Of a DNA stretch of 64,000 bases, positions 26,045 through 35,617 are shown piece after piece. Source of the DNA: Fibrobacterota bacterium. Its GTDB lineage: Bacteria > Fibrobacterota > Chitinivibrionia > Chitinivibrionales > Chitinispirillaceae. The position numbers were made by a program, and so were the translations under genes. Numbering within the stretch: the first letter of the stretch is position 1; each line of letters begins with the position of its first letter. Below the pieces are notes generated by a model that saw only the letters and a list, made by a program, of their open reading frames with translations, had not been told where the DNA came from and ran no database searches. The stretch is from positions 95,354 through 159,353 of the forward strand of contig JAEWVR010000042.1 of the NCBI GenBank assembly GCA_023459055.1, given 5' to 3'.

Positions 26045-27787
26045 ATGAATAATGAGCAGTTACTTGAGAAGGCAAAAACCTATATCACACTTGAACAGGA
26101 TGCTTTTTTCAGGAATCAGGTAGAAAAATTAATTGCTGAAAATAATTTGACAGAGTTAAGTGATAGGTTTTACACTGACCTTGAGTTCGGTACCGGTGGT
26201 TTGCGTGGTGTCATTGGTGGCGGTTACAACAGGATGAATTCCTATACAGTAAAGCGCGCAACACAGGGACTCGCAAATTATATTAAAAAGGCAACCACGA
26301 ATGGTTCTGCTGTAATTGCTTACGATTCACGAAATTTTTCATCACAGTTTGCACTTGATGCAGCAAAGGTATTTTGTGCAAATGGAATAAAAACCTACCT
26401 TTTTACCGGTCTGCGCCCTACGCCTGAGTTATCATTCGCAGTGCGTAAACTCGGTGCAACTGCAGGAATTGTGATCACTGCAAGTCATAACCCACCTGAG
26501 TATAATGGCTACAAGGTGTATTGGAATGATGGTGCGCAGGTAGTGCCTCCCCATGATAAGGGAATTATTCAGGAAGTACGTGCTGTAAACGGGGCTGTTC
26601 CTGAAATGACAAAAGAGAAGGCAATCGCTGATAAACTGCTTTTTATGATCGACGAGGAAGTTGACAGTGCATTTATATCAATGGTAAAGAATTGTTCACT
26701 GCGTCCTGAACTAGTTAAATCAAAAGGACGTGATTTCAAGGTGGTTTTTACACCACTTAACGGAACTGGTGCAATGCCGGTTTCACGGGCACTTTCTGAA
26801 ATGGGAATAGATGTAATATTTGTAGAAGAACAGAAAGATCCTGATGGCAATTTCCCAACGGTAAAGTATCCGAATCCTGAGGAAGCTGAAACTATGAAGA
26901 TGGCGCTGGATCTTGGAAAAAAAGAGGGCGCTGCTCTTGTAATGGGTACCGATCCTGATGCCGATCGGCTTGGCATTGCAGCTCCGGACAATGGTGAACT
27001 GAAACTTGTTACCGGAAATCAGCTCGGTGCTTTACTTGCAGATTACATTCTTGGTACTCATAAACGAAACGGGACCATGCCTAAAAAACCTGCATTTGTA
27101 AAAACAATTGTTACCACTGAATTGCAGCGTAAAATTGCTGAGGAGTACGGTGCAGAATGTTATGATACCTTGACAGGATTTAAGTATATCGGTGAAAAAA
27201 TCAGGGAGTTTGAAAGTATGCCTGATGGACCGGACTATCTTGTTGGCGGTGAAGAAAGCTATGGGTATCTTGTAAACACAGAAGTTCGTGATAAGGACGC
27301 GGTCAGTGCTGCAACAATGACTGCTGAGTGTGCTCTCTACCATGCAAGTGAGGGACGTACACTGTTTGATCAGTTGCGGGTTCTCTGGAAAAAACATGGT
27401 TATTATCAGGAAACACTAATCTCAAAGACGTTTAAAGGTGAAGCCGGGCTTAAGAAAATGAATGAACTGATGGATTCATTAAGGAAGAATCCGCCGGAGG
27501 TTTTTGCCGGCCAGCCACTTCAGATGATACGGGATTATCAGAACGGATCAACCTGGTATGTAAAGGAAAAGCAAACCCGTAAAGATATCGCATTGCCATC
27601 ATCGAATGTACTTCAGTTCGTTCTACAGGATGGAAGCATTGTTACCGCACGTCCATCAGGTACAGAACCTAAAATCAAATTTTATGCATCGTGCAGAAGT
27701 GATGTGCTTGATGGTCTTGACAATGCGATTAGTAGTGTCAGAAAAAAAATTGATGCAATAACGGATGCCCTAAACAGGATTGATTAA
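26045..27787 (+). CDS. Phosphoglucomutase/phosphomannomutase (PgcA type)
   Basis: An alpha-D-phosphohexomutase that interconverts glucose-6-phosphate and glucose-1-phosphate. The phosphoserine loop is ITASHNPPEYNGYK, the metal loop GTDPDADRLG and the sugar loop GGEESYGYL. The phosphate-binding loop RPSGTEPKIKFY is near the C-terminus. The length is 580 residues, the long PgcA-like subgroup. I use the ATG at 26045, with AGGAG 8 nt upstream; the TTG just before it is less likely. With glgC upstream it forms a glycogen-precursor pair. Confidence 0.93.
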   Translation: MNNEQLLEKAKTYITLEQDAFFRNQVEKLIAENNLTELSDRFYTDLEFGTGGLRGVIGGGYNRMNSYTVKRATQGLANYIKKATTNGSAVIAYDSRNFSSQFALDAAKVFCANGIKTYLFTGLRPTPELSFAVRKLGATAGIVITASHNPPEYNGYKVYWNDGAQVVPPHDKGIIQEVRAVNGAVPEMTKEKAIADKLLFMIDEEVDSAFISMVKNCSLRPELVKSKGRDFKVVFTPLNGTGAMPVSRALSEMGIDVIFVEEQKDPDGNFPTVKYPNPEEAETMKMALDLGKKEGAALVMGTDPDADRLGIAAPDNGELKLVTGNQLGALLADYILGTHKRNGTMPKKPAFVKTIVTTELQRKIAEEYGAECYDTLTGFKYIGEKIREFESMPDGPDYLVGGEESYGYLVNTEVRDKDAVSAATMTAECALYHASEGRTLFDQLRVLWKKHGYYQETLISKTFKGEAGLKKMNELMDSLRKNPPEVFAGQPLQMIRDYQNGSTWYVKEKQTRKDIALPSSNVLQFVLQDGSIVTARPSGTEPKIKFYASCRSDVLDGLDNAISSVRKKIDAITDALNRID

Positions 27788-27801
27788 CGCAATCTGATAA
27801 C

Positions 27802-27829
27802 GGGGGTGTGCAGCTGACTGCATACCCTC
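27802..27829 (+). terminator. Hairpin after phosphoglucomutase
   Basis: The stem GGGTGTGCAG / CTGCATACCC has a 4-nt loop and is extended by two outer pairs. It starts 14 bp after the stop and is followed by a short T-stretch. Confidence 0.7.
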
Positions 27830-27975
27830 CTTTCAATTAGACGAAATGTTAATTAATTGGTGATTATCTTTATTGTATTGCTAAAATGGTGACTTGTTGG
27901 AATATATCTGTTTAAATTATTGATAATTCCACCTGGCAGAGGGATGACAGTCACTTTTTGTATGGAGTAGTGTCA

Positions 27976-29064
27976 ATGCAGTTGAAAAATCTGAGTTCTC
28001 TTTCGAATGTAGTTGTTCAATTTGTGGTTATTTCACTTGTGTTACATCAGTTTGCTTTTGGTAAAGCAGAAGAACTTAAACCGCGATTGTCATTACGTCA
28101 GGTTGCAGTAAAGAATATCGCATATTCATCAACCGGTAAATATATTGCTATTCCAAATTTTATTACAACCGGTAGCGTTGGTGTATTTACAGTTGCTCCA
28201 AACGGTACTATCGCCAATGTTCCATCCCGTTTTACTGAAAAGGATTTTTTCAGGTCACGAGGCGTTTTCTATTATGCAGGAAAAAAAGATACTCTGACAG
28301 ATATGGTCTTTATTCCGCTTCAGGAATTTTCAAAAGGGTATACTGTATCATTTGCAAACAAAGCAGATACACTGATCATTTGCGGTAGTGACAAAATTTC
28401 AATCTACACGATGCAAAATGTATCGCTATTGAAAACTATAGATTTAAAAGGTGTATCAAGGGCAATTTTCTCCAATGATAACAGTATGATTGCTGCTGTT
28501 GCAGAAGGAAAATTGTATTTAATAAAATCACCGGATCTCTCATCGATAATGACCATTGAGCCTGAGAGTGGATGCCGGTTTGCAGATATTTCATTTTCAT
28601 CGGACAGTCGTTTTGTAGCAGTGTATGAGCATAAAAATCAGTTACTTGATTATTCTGCTCGTATCCGTATATTTACAACTGATAATGGTAGTGAGGATCG
28701 GCGTTTACCCTGGTTGAATGAAAAATTATCAACTGAACCTGGAAATCATTTTCCTCTCATTTCGTACCTGCCATCAGACAGTGCGCTTGCAGTAACACTT
28801 GAGAAGACTATGTTTGCAAAAGTAATGGTTGTTAAATCAATTGATGGCACAGTAATTAAGGAATTTAAAGGGTCCTGTCATGCAGTCTCAGTTAATAGCG
28901 GTTTGTTTGCAGCAGGGAACACTATATATAATTTAATAAATTGGGAAAAAGCAGGTGATATTACCGGCGCAGTTATAAGTATGTCGTTTGCCTCGGAATC
29001 TCCGGATCTTATCGTAACGACACTTGATAAAGTGATTCGTTACAAAGTTACACTCGGGAAATAA
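27976..29064 (+). CDS. Exported beta-propeller-like protein of unknown function
   Basis: The ATG at 27976 (GGAG 8 nt upstream) opens a signal peptide, MQLKNLSSLSNVVVQFVVISLVLHQFAFG, with cleavage likely before KAEE. The mature part is a series of beta-strand blades of WD40/YVTN type: IAYSSTGKYIAIPN, AIFSNDNSMIAAVAEGKLYLI and ISFSSDSRFVAVYEHKNQ. No catalytic motif is seen. It lies after the glycogen genes but is separated by a terminator and converges on the dehydratase-activase gene. Confidence 0.6.
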   Translation: MQLKNLSSLSNVVVQFVVISLVLHQFAFGKAEELKPRLSLRQVAVKNIAYSSTGKYIAIPNFITTGSVGVFTVAPNGTIANVPSRFTEKDFFRSRGVFYYAGKKDTLTDMVFIPLQEFSKGYTVSFANKADTLIICGSDKISIYTMQNVSLLKTIDLKGVSRAIFSNDNSMIAAVAEGKLYLIKSPDLSSIMTIEPESGCRFADISFSSDSRFVAVYEHKNQLLDYSARIRIFTTDNGSEDRRLPWLNEKLSTEPGNHFPLISYLPSDSALAVTLEKTMFAKVMVVKSIDGTVIKEFKGSCHAVSVNSGLFAAGNTIYNLINWEKAGDITGAVISMSFASESPDLIVTTLDKVIRYKVTLGK

Positions 29065-29098
29065 TCCCAAAACTTATGGGAATAATGAATCGTGGATT

Positions 29099-29127
29099 CG
29101 CAGAACACTGGAAATCAGTGTTCTGCG
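29099..29127. terminator. Bidirectional terminator between converging genes
   Basis: A perfect 12-bp inverted repeat CGCAGAACACTG / CAGTGTTCTGCG with a 5-nt loop lies 34 bp after one stop and 4 bp from the other. Confidence 0.85.
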
Positions 29128-29131
29128 TTAA

Positions 29132-32100
29132 TTAGTTTGGTTGTTTTACTTTCGAATGCAAGCGTTCAACCTGAAGACAGAATGCTTCAATTCGGGCTTC
29201 AATGATCTGAGGGAACGGGTTGCCATCCGATTCAATCGGTAAAAACGGGAGCGATTGAATATCAAGTTTTGCGACAGATGCTGATTTGTCAAGCTGTTGT
29301 TTCATCTCTGTGGTTGCATCTGCTGAAAGAACCGACTCAATAACACGTGTAGGCATACAGGCGAATGGGCCTATAGAGATTACCCCATGTGTGTGATGAA
29401 TAATGTCTTTAAAAAATCCGCCAACTGCAAGAATTGATTCTCCTCTGAACCGTATATCAAAAAAGTTGCTGCCAAGCTTTACGATATTGTCGATATTGAT
29501 AGTTTCATATTCAAAAAGACCGGATTTTGCCATAATTTTCTTTATCTTTTTTTCGAAAATATTCTGAACAACAAGTTTTGTCTTAAATTGCATCCATTCC
29601 TTAAAATTGAAATTAGATTCGTAAATCCCCTTTTCGATAATGTAATCAACATATTTTGTCCATTCAAAGAAATGCGAACGTTTGACAACGATATCACGTT
29701 TTTCAAGTGTTTCAAGAAGATTCTGGCATGAAAAGTAATCACGCCGGACAAATATTTCACCCATTAACGACACTTTTCGCGCATTGACAAGGGTGCATTT
29801 AAGGGGGATTGCCCGTAGTTGTTCAGCAACTGACTCTAAAAGTTTGTAAAGTTTTCCTGATTGTTTGTTTTCAAAGAGCGAGACAATTCTGTTCCACTGC
29901 TCCTCAAAAATTGAAAGTGCTTTTGTTTTGTCAATCGCTAAAACAGAGAGGGCATTCTTGATATCCTCCATGACATCAGCAATGATAAACCCTTTTAAAA
30001 ACGGCATTCGCTCAAGTGGTTTGAATGCTTCATATACATAACCTTTTTCAGCAGTAAGACTAAAAACTGAAACATTTTCGAGCCGGTTTTTCTTAATCAT
30101 TTCATTAAGGAATACCCGGTATTGCGGGAACCGGCAGTTGCCTGGCGTAAAAGGCATGAAATAAGCTACAAGTTCTGATGGATCGGTGCGATGTTTTAGA
30201 TACTTTAAAACTCCTCCGACAGTCAACTGTAAAGGAAGGCATTCTTTGCATGATGAATTGCCGCGCCCCAGTTTCAACGCTTCATGGTCGTATACCGGAA
30301 TAGCACTTGACCTCACACCAACACCCCTGAAACTTGCTGCAAGAATCTCGCTGCTCAGACGACCCATTGATGGTATCAGGAGATGTACCTTTTTATCAAG
30401 AAATGATACCATTTTGTTATCTGATGTGACAAACTGAGGTATTGTACCCTTATAGGCAATCCGTGCCGGTGTAAACGGCGTTGCAGTAGTATCACCCTTG
30501 CTGAGTTCTCGGTACTTGTTTACAATGTCAAGAAATGCTTCAATACGGGTATTTACTCCGGCATCAGCAGTATGGCTATCAAGTTCAAGTGTCAGCGATG
30601 GTTTGCTTTTCATAATATCACGAAAGTACCCGACAATAAATGAATCCGGACCGCAACTGAAATTGGTAACAAATGATCCGAAAAGTTGTGGATGCTTTTT
30701 GACATATGAAGAAACTTTAAGAAGGTTCTGTCCAAGTGCCCAGCACATATCTTCATGGCATTCCTCTTTCTCGAAGGGCAGCATATCCCACGGGAGAACC
30801 ATGCAACCGCGGGATGCAAACTTTGATGGTATACCCATATTTGCTTCAACTGCAAATGCGTTGTATGGTCTTCCAAATAAAACGACAGCCATTGCTTTCG
30901 GATCTGCTTTTAATTTGTCAAGTGCAATTTTACCATGCTGTTTGAGTTCATCAGAAAACTCTTTTTGTTTTGCAACACTGGACATATAAGCCTGTTCAGC
31001 TTTTTTCTGATCTACGCTGAACAATGCTGCGAGTTTGACAAATTCCTCTTTTTGTGAATCATAGCCGAAAGTAAAGTCAAGAAGCGGGGTTACCAGTGTA
31101 CAGTTATCAGGAATATCCTTTCGGAAAGCACTCTGTATATAATACGATTCACTCTGAAGCAGTACGCAGGTACTCTGATGTTCCCGTGTAGGGTTTATAC
31201 TGTTGTCAACATGCAATCCCATTACTTTGGGAAGAAAGATATAATCAGTTTTCTTTTTAAGAAGGTTATAGAAACATCCGTGAGCAATTTCTCCGGGAAA
31301 ACAAAATGATGATCTGCGGCGTTTTACACCCTCAGGATCGACTTCATCGGAAAGAACGACAGAAATTCCAATGTTTGCAAAAAAGGTACTATACAGCGGT
31401 AGTAGAAGATTGGTCAGGTAGGTACGCGGGATACCAATAGTTTTTGCATTACTGTTGCTTATCTTTGCGAAGTATTTATTAAAAAGCAGATCCTGGCGAA
31501 TCCTGACATAGTCAAAGTCATTACTGTTGTATGATACATGGTGCAGCATATTGTAATACTTGTTGCATGCTCCGCCAAAGGGATACTTCTTATTGTTAAC
31601 AGTAATCATGTTGATTGTACAGGCGCGGTCACATTGTTCCGTACCGCCTTTACAAACAAAAGAATTGCCGATTTCAATATCCCGGTTGATTAGCTCTTTG
31701 AGATCAAATGATGATTTACTGATAAGACCGGTATTAATTCTGTTCTTGAGTTCCATTGCAACACCGAAGGCACCTATAAGGCCTGGTTCCGGTGGGACAA
31801 TGATCGGACGTTCCAACAGATTTGCCATTGCGAGCGGGACAGCTTTATTATAGCATACTCCACCCTGCATAAATATTTTTTTACCGACCGGGCGCTGACC
31901 TTTTACCCGGTTGACATAATTCATACAAATTGAATAGACAAGACCAGCAACAATATCTTCCCGGGAGATTCCCTCATGGGTAGCAGTTTTGATATCAGAA
32001 CTGATAAAAGCCGCACACTGATCATTAAAGTTTGGTGGGTTAGTACCTTGTAATGCAATATCGGCGATTTCCTTACAGTCAATTCCCAGACTCTCTTTTG

Positions 32101-33427
32101 CTGATTCTTCAAGAAAGGATCCCGTACCTGCGGAGCAGGCCTCATTCATAGCGTAGTCGGATGGTACACTATTAGTAAGATATGTATATTTAGCATCCTG
32201 TCCACCAATTTCTATAATGGTGTCAACTTCACTGTCGAAAAAAGCAGCTCCTGTTGCATGCGCAATGATTTCATTGATGATTGCGTCGGTCTGAGCATGA
32301 AGTCCTGCGATCTGACGTCCTGAGCCGGTAGTGGCAAGACCGCTTATCGTAACCGGAACGCTAATTTGTTTGTCTATCGCTGCATAACACTCACGAGCGG
32401 CTTTTACCGGGTTTCCATTTGTACGGAGGTAAACAGATGCAAGTATTGAATCATCTGATAGTCTCAGTAAAACAGCTTTGGTTGTAGTCGAGCCGACATC
32501 AAGGCCAAGTATACACTCATCATTGGCCACAGCCGGTGAATTGGCAAGTGTCCCAAATTCAACATTTGAACTTCCTTTGTGCAAAGGAGGGAGAAAACTG
32601 AATGAACTTTTCCCCGGTTTGAAAAAGGATTTCTGATTAAAAGAACTGATCGATTTATTTAATAACGCATAATACGCCGCACCAAGTGCTTCGAATACGT
32701 CAGCGTATTGCGGAATAGTCAATTTTTCTACTTTGTCAGCAATGTAATCCATGACAACTCTGTTTTTTGTTACACCACCGATAGCCAGAATTTTTTTTGT
32801 TTCGATTTTTCCTAAAAGGTCAAGAACCTTTTCAGACATCATACGGGAAAGTCCGGCAGCTACTGAACCGACCGGAACACCTTTATTGAGAGCATGTGTA
32901 CAATCGCTTTTACAGAAAACGGAACATCGCCCGGACACTTTATAATGCTCCGACTTTGCTGCTTCCTCAATTGCTTCCTCAACGCCTATATTCATGCGCC
33001 TTATTTGCTGAAGAAAAAATTCACCGGTTCCTGATGCGCACTTGTTACCTGTTTCAACGTTAGAAATTGCTCCATCTTTATTCAATAAAAAAGCAATAAA
33101 GTTTTCAGCACCAAGACTGACAAGTGCACTGTATTCATTAGTAATCTGCTTCTGTGATGAAAGGAATTGAAGCCCGTATTCAATCGATTCTGCTTCTGTT
33201 ATTGATGGAATCGTACTTATATCACGGAATTTTCTTCCTGTTAACATTCCGTAATCATATTTTTTTAGATCAAAACCGGAAGTAAGTGTTAAAAAGGTAT
33301 CCTGTGGATTACTTTCGTGGTGAACGACGGTAATATGACCAACCGATATGATTCCATTGTTTTCAAATAGTTCTACTGCTTTAATGTTGGATGCGCCAAC
33401 ACAAATACCTAACGATGAAGTTGTCAT
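29132..33427 (-). CDS. Giant acyl-CoA dehydratase activase-related protein (double BcrAD/BadFG ATPase plus DUF2229)
   Basis: Two ASKHA-fold ATPase domains sit in tandem: about residues 5-265 (ICVGASNIKAVEL, CASGTGEFFLQQ) and 310-570 (LGLDVGSTTTKAV, GGQDAKY, CSAGTGSFLEE). The Cys of each CxxGTG loop would bind a shared [4Fe-4S] cluster in activators of 2-hydroxyacyl-CoA dehydratase. Then come a DUF2229 domain (KTIGIPRTYLTNLLLPL..., from about 670) and a long C-terminal part resembling the dehydratase subunit, with FSCGPDSFI and GNSSCKECLPLQ. Such proteins of about 1,400 residues are known in anaerobes, but their substrate is unknown. I use the ATG at 33427; the frame opens earlier at a TTG (33463). 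Confidence 0.88.
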   Translation of the reverse strand: MTTSSLGICVGASNIKAVELFENNGIISVGHITVVHHESNPQDTFLTLTSGFDLKKYDYGMLTGRKFRDISTIPSITEAESIEYGLQFLSSQKQITNEYSALVSLGAENFIAFLLNKDGAISNVETGNKCASGTGEFFLQQIRRMNIGVEEAIEEAAKSEHYKVSGRCSVFCKSDCTHALNKGVPVGSVAAGLSRMMSEKVLDLLGKIETKKILAIGGVTKNRVVMDYIADKVEKLTIPQYADVFEALGAAYYALLNKSISSFNQKSFFKPGKSSFSFLPPLHKGSSNVEFGTLANSPAVANDECILGLDVGSTTTKAVLLRLSDDSILASVYLRTNGNPVKAARECYAAIDKQISVPVTISGLATTGSGRQIAGLHAQTDAIINEIIAHATGAAFFDSEVDTIIEIGGQDAKYTYLTNSVPSDYAMNEACSAGTGSFLEESAKESLGIDCKEIADIALQGTNPPNFNDQCAAFISSDIKTATHEGISREDIVAGLVYSICMNYVNRVKGQRPVGKKIFMQGGVCYNKAVPLAMANLLERPIIVPPEPGLIGAFGVAMELKNRINTGLISKSSFDLKELINRDIEIGNSFVCKGGTEQCDRACTINMITVNNKKYPFGGACNKYYNMLHHVSYNSNDFDYVRIRQDLLFNKYFAKISNSNAKTIGIPRTYLTNLLLPLYSTFFANIGISVVLSDEVDPEGVKRRRSSFCFPGEIAHGCFYNLLKKKTDYIFLPKVMGLHVDNSINPTREHQSTCVLLQSESYYIQSAFRKDIPDNCTLVTPLLDFTFGYDSQKEEFVKLAALFSVDQKKAEQAYMSSVAKQKEFSDELKQHGKIALDKLKADPKAMAVVLFGRPYNAFAVEANMGIPSKFASRGCMVLPWDMLPFEKEECHEDMCWALGQNLLKVSSYVKKHPQLFGSFVTNFSCGPDSFIVGYFRDIMKSKPSLTLELDSHTADAGVNTRIEAFLDIVNKYRELSKGDTTATPFTPARIAYKGTIPQFVTSDNKMVSFLDKKVHLLIPSMGRLSSEILAASFRGVGVRSSAIPVYDHEALKLGRGNSSCKECLPLQLTVGGVLKYLKHRTDPSELVAYFMPFTPGNCRFPQYRVFLNEMIKKNRLENVSVFSLTAEKGYVYEAFKPLERMPFLKGFIIADVMEDIKNALSVLAIDKTKALSIFEEQWNRIVSLFENKQSGKLYKLLESVAEQLRAIPLKCTLVNARKVSLMGEIFVRRDYFSCQNLLETLEKRDIVVKRSHFFEWTKYVDYIIEKGIYESNFNFKEWMQFKTKLVVQNIFEKKIKKIMAKSGLFEYETINIDNIVKLGSNFFDIRFRGESILAVGGFFKDIIHHTHGVISIGPFACMPTRVIESVLSADATTEMKQQLDKSASVAKLDIQSLPFLPIESDGNPFPQIIEARIEAFCLQVERLHSKVKQPN

Positions 33428-33568
33428 GATCCTGCCTATGTGTAAAAGAGGCTGGTAATGCAATCATAAAATCATCAGATTTTAAATTATTAATAAATAC
33501 CGCATTGTGACACAGCGAGTAATAATCAATTGAGTGCTAACCAGCAAAATCCGGAAAAAAGCAAAATA

Positions 33569-33596
33569 ATGGTTCGTGCTTAAGGTCACGAACCAT
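33569..33596 (-). terminator. Terminator after the exported hypothetical gene
   Basis: A perfect 10-bp stem ATGGTTCGTG / CACGAACCAT has an 8-nt loop. On the minus strand it is followed by TATTTTGCTTTTTT. It starts 6 bp after the stop of the gene at 33603-34208. Confidence 0.8.
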
Positions 33597-33602
33597 TTGA
33601 AA

Positions 33603-34208
33603 TTACTTCTGTTGTGTACTTGCGTCAAGAACAGCCTGTGCTTTTTGCGCTTTCGCAAGACCATCCTGTGAGAGTGCAATTGCAACTATTGCGGTTTCCT
33701 GAGAACCTTCTTTGAGAATCTCTTCGCCATAATAATTTGTTAGTTTATATTCACGCATAATAAATTTCTTGGAAGTAACCTTGTTGCCCTCTATGTCAAG
33801 AACAAGATCTCCGGTTTCTCCGGTCTTAAGCTGAACTTTGCGGCCAAAATCATAGATATAGTCAATGCTGTCAAGGACAACCCTGCGTTCTTCGCCGTTG
33901 TTAACAAAAAGAAGTGTCGGGAGGCAGTCTATTTTCCCTTTTGTACCATAACCATTGCCCTCAACGTATCCCGATGAAATCAATTGAAGGTTTACCGTAG
34001 CCTGAACAGGTACATCACCTTCTCCGGGAATTTTACGTGTCAGGTTGACATCAAAACCGCCGAGATAGATCACCCAGAATTTTGCCACACCTGTTTTGTT
34101 GACATTATTTACATAAAATATCTTTTTTTCAAGTATGTTGCGGGAAAAGCCGGACGAGAATACAAGAGCAAGTATTGAAACTGCAAGGATAAGTTTTCTT
34201 GAAAACAT
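33603..34208 (-). CDS. Exported protein of unknown function
   Basis: I do not recognise it with certainty. The signal peptide is MFSRKLILAVSILALVFSSGFS. The mature part of about 180 residues is beta-rich and resembles DUF3108-type lipid-exposed proteins in outline: IFYVNNVNKTGVAKFWVIYL, then YIYDFGRKVQLKTGETG, and a charged C-terminal helix. A strong Shine-Dalgarno GGAGG has 6-nt spacing. It is downstream of the nuclease-like gene but separated by 146 bp, so it is probably independent. Confidence 0.55.
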   Translation of the reverse strand: MFSRKLILAVSILALVFSSGFSRNILEKKIFYVNNVNKTGVAKFWVIYLGGFDVNLTRKIPGEGDVPVQATVNLQLISSGYVEGNGYGTKGKIDCLPTLLFVNNGEERRVVLDSIDYIYDFGRKVQLKTGETGDLVLDIEGNKVTSKKFIMREYKLTNYYGEEILKEGSQETAIVAIALSQDGLAKAQKAQAVLDASTQQK

Positions 34209-34354
34209 TTCAAACCTCCAAAATATGTAATGAAGTTTATTAAACAGTTATCTTCAATAGACGAAGGATCATCAAAAAACCGATCAGGGTATAATATAAG
34301 CTTTTGTCCTTCAAATTACTATCAATTATAGTAGGAGGTTTAAACTTTAAGGTA

Positions 34355-35392
34355 TCACTTTTTATGATGAAGCTGTACTTCTTTCCATAAGCCGCTGAGC
34401 GGGTCTTTCACCAGCTTAAGATGCGGCGTCTCCCCACCATCGAAAATAGTAAGCTCTTTTTCTGAAATAATTGTTTTACCGTGAATGGTATGCGACAGAT
34501 TTCTGACTGTCCTGTATTGAAGCATAAGGAAGTCTTTCATGGTGTCAAAATCTCTGCGTGTCTCATCAAAGGTAAAAAAGAGTGTTCCGATATCAAAGCT
34601 TTTTAGTGTTTTGTAGATTTCAATTGGAAGCTCCCGCAGTTGGCGACGCTTTTCAAAGCTATGTTTTACATAGATTGATGACTTATCACTAAAAAGTACA
34701 TAATAGAATTTGGCTTCAGGAAAGAGTGTTTTTAATGGCTTAAACAGATTATCTACCAGATCGTTACAATCAACATTAATTTTATCAAGCTTGCTTTCCA
34801 GGACAAGGATGTATCGCTTACCTTTATAACGGTAATCAAAAAAACCATCAAGTTCTTTGATGTTTTCATACCCGTATTTTCCGTGGCCGGTATGTTTGAG
34901 GATAATAAGGTTAGGGTATTTCTGAATTTTTAAAATATAATGATCAGTGTGCTGAACGATAAAATCCTCACGATTTTTTGGATCAAACCGTTTATCAAAA
35001 ATACCGCCGGTTTTACCCTCTTTGTGGAAATGTTTCAGGAAGTTTTTCATTACACGCCGGGAAATTCGTTCGGCAATTTCTCCAAGCAGATTGCCGGTTG
35101 CCTGGGTATCATAAGGATAGTGGGCGTTGAAAAGGTCGTTACCGGTAAAAAGAGGATATTCAGAGTGAGGAATTTTGTAACTTATAATTGTCTTATCAAG
35201 TGTATCCTTATTATCGTTAATCCGGTCATTCAGATTGCACAGTTTCCATACACCACCAACACCATGATCACGTTTGGTAGAGTAAATAGGGACTGCGTCA
35301 GGGTCTTTGGGGTTAGGATTCCAGAGAACCGGCTGATAACTGATAAATGGATCTTCATCAGCTTTTGGCATACTTCGTTTTTGTGTGTTCAT
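34355..35392 (-). CDS. Lone PD-(D/E)XK nuclease-fold-like protein
   Basis: I recognise no named family, but the centre carries a PD-(D/E)XK-like arrangement: a helix with GEIAER (about residue 104), then IKELDGFFDYRYKGKRYILVLESKL, i.e. D, a hairpin and E-x-K on a beta-strand (about 190-210). This is the catalytic core of many restriction and repair nucleases. No methylase or helicase is adjacent. The frame opens at a GTG (35407), but I choose the ATG at 35392: the promoter's -10 box ends 6 nt upstream, which predicts a leaderless mRNA. Function is inferred from fold-level motifs only. Confidence 0.5.
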   Translation of the reverse strand: MNTQKRSMPKADEDPFISYQPVLWNPNPKDPDAVPIYSTKRDHGVGGVWKLCNLNDRINDNKDTLDKTIISYKIPHSEYPLFTGNDLFNAHYPYDTQATGNLLGEIAERISRRVMKNFLKHFHKEGKTGGIFDKRFDPKNREDFIVQHTDHYILKIQKYPNLIILKHTGHGKYGYENIKELDGFFDYRYKGKRYILVLESKLDKINVDCNDLVDNLFKPLKTLFPEAKFYYVLFSDKSSIYVKHSFEKRRQLRELPIEIYKTLKSFDIGTLFFTFDETRRDFDTMKDFLMLQYRTVRNLSHTIHGKTIISEKELTIFDGGETPHLKLVKDPLSGLWKEVQLHHKK

Positions 35393-35398
35393 ACAGTA

Positions 35399-35427
35399 AA
35401 CATACACAATGGAATATGTTTTGTCAA
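35399..35427 (-). promoter_or_regulatory. Sigma-70 promoter predicting a leaderless mRNA
   Basis: Minus strand: perfect TTGACA (35427-35422), 17-bp spacer, -10 TATGTT (35404-35399). The ATG begins at 35392, 7 nt after the -10 box, where transcription should start. Confidence 0.72.
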
Positions 35428-35522
35428 TTCAATGGTTGAATGCGTTGGAATAAACAAATCATGGTATTGACACTAAAGAAATTTTAGTATGGAACACTGA
35501 TATATATAACTACAGGTGTTAT

Positions 35523-35563
35523 CAAAAACAGAGGTGAATAAAAAACGTTCATCTCTGTTTTTG
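35523..35563. terminator. Bidirectional terminator after the hsp20 pair
   Basis: A perfect 11-bp stem CAAAAACAGAG / CTCTGTTTTTG is extended inward by about 5 pairs, with T-rich ends on both strands. It lies 55 bp downstream of the second hsp20 stop. Confidence 0.85.
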
Positions 35564-35617
35564 TGTGACAATTAATTCAAAACTCAGGGAAGTATAACAA
35601 TCGCCTGATCGGTGAAG

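Noticed and set aside
30498..30989. A 163-codon plus-strand frame inside the dehydratase-activase gene
   Set aside because: The opposite strand has clear domain motifs throughout, and the plus-strand product has no recognisable motif or ribosome site.
34940..35470. A 176-codon plus-strand frame over the nuclease-like gene
   Set aside because: The minus-strand frame has a strong promoter and PD-(D/E)XK-like motifs; the plus frame is a shadow.
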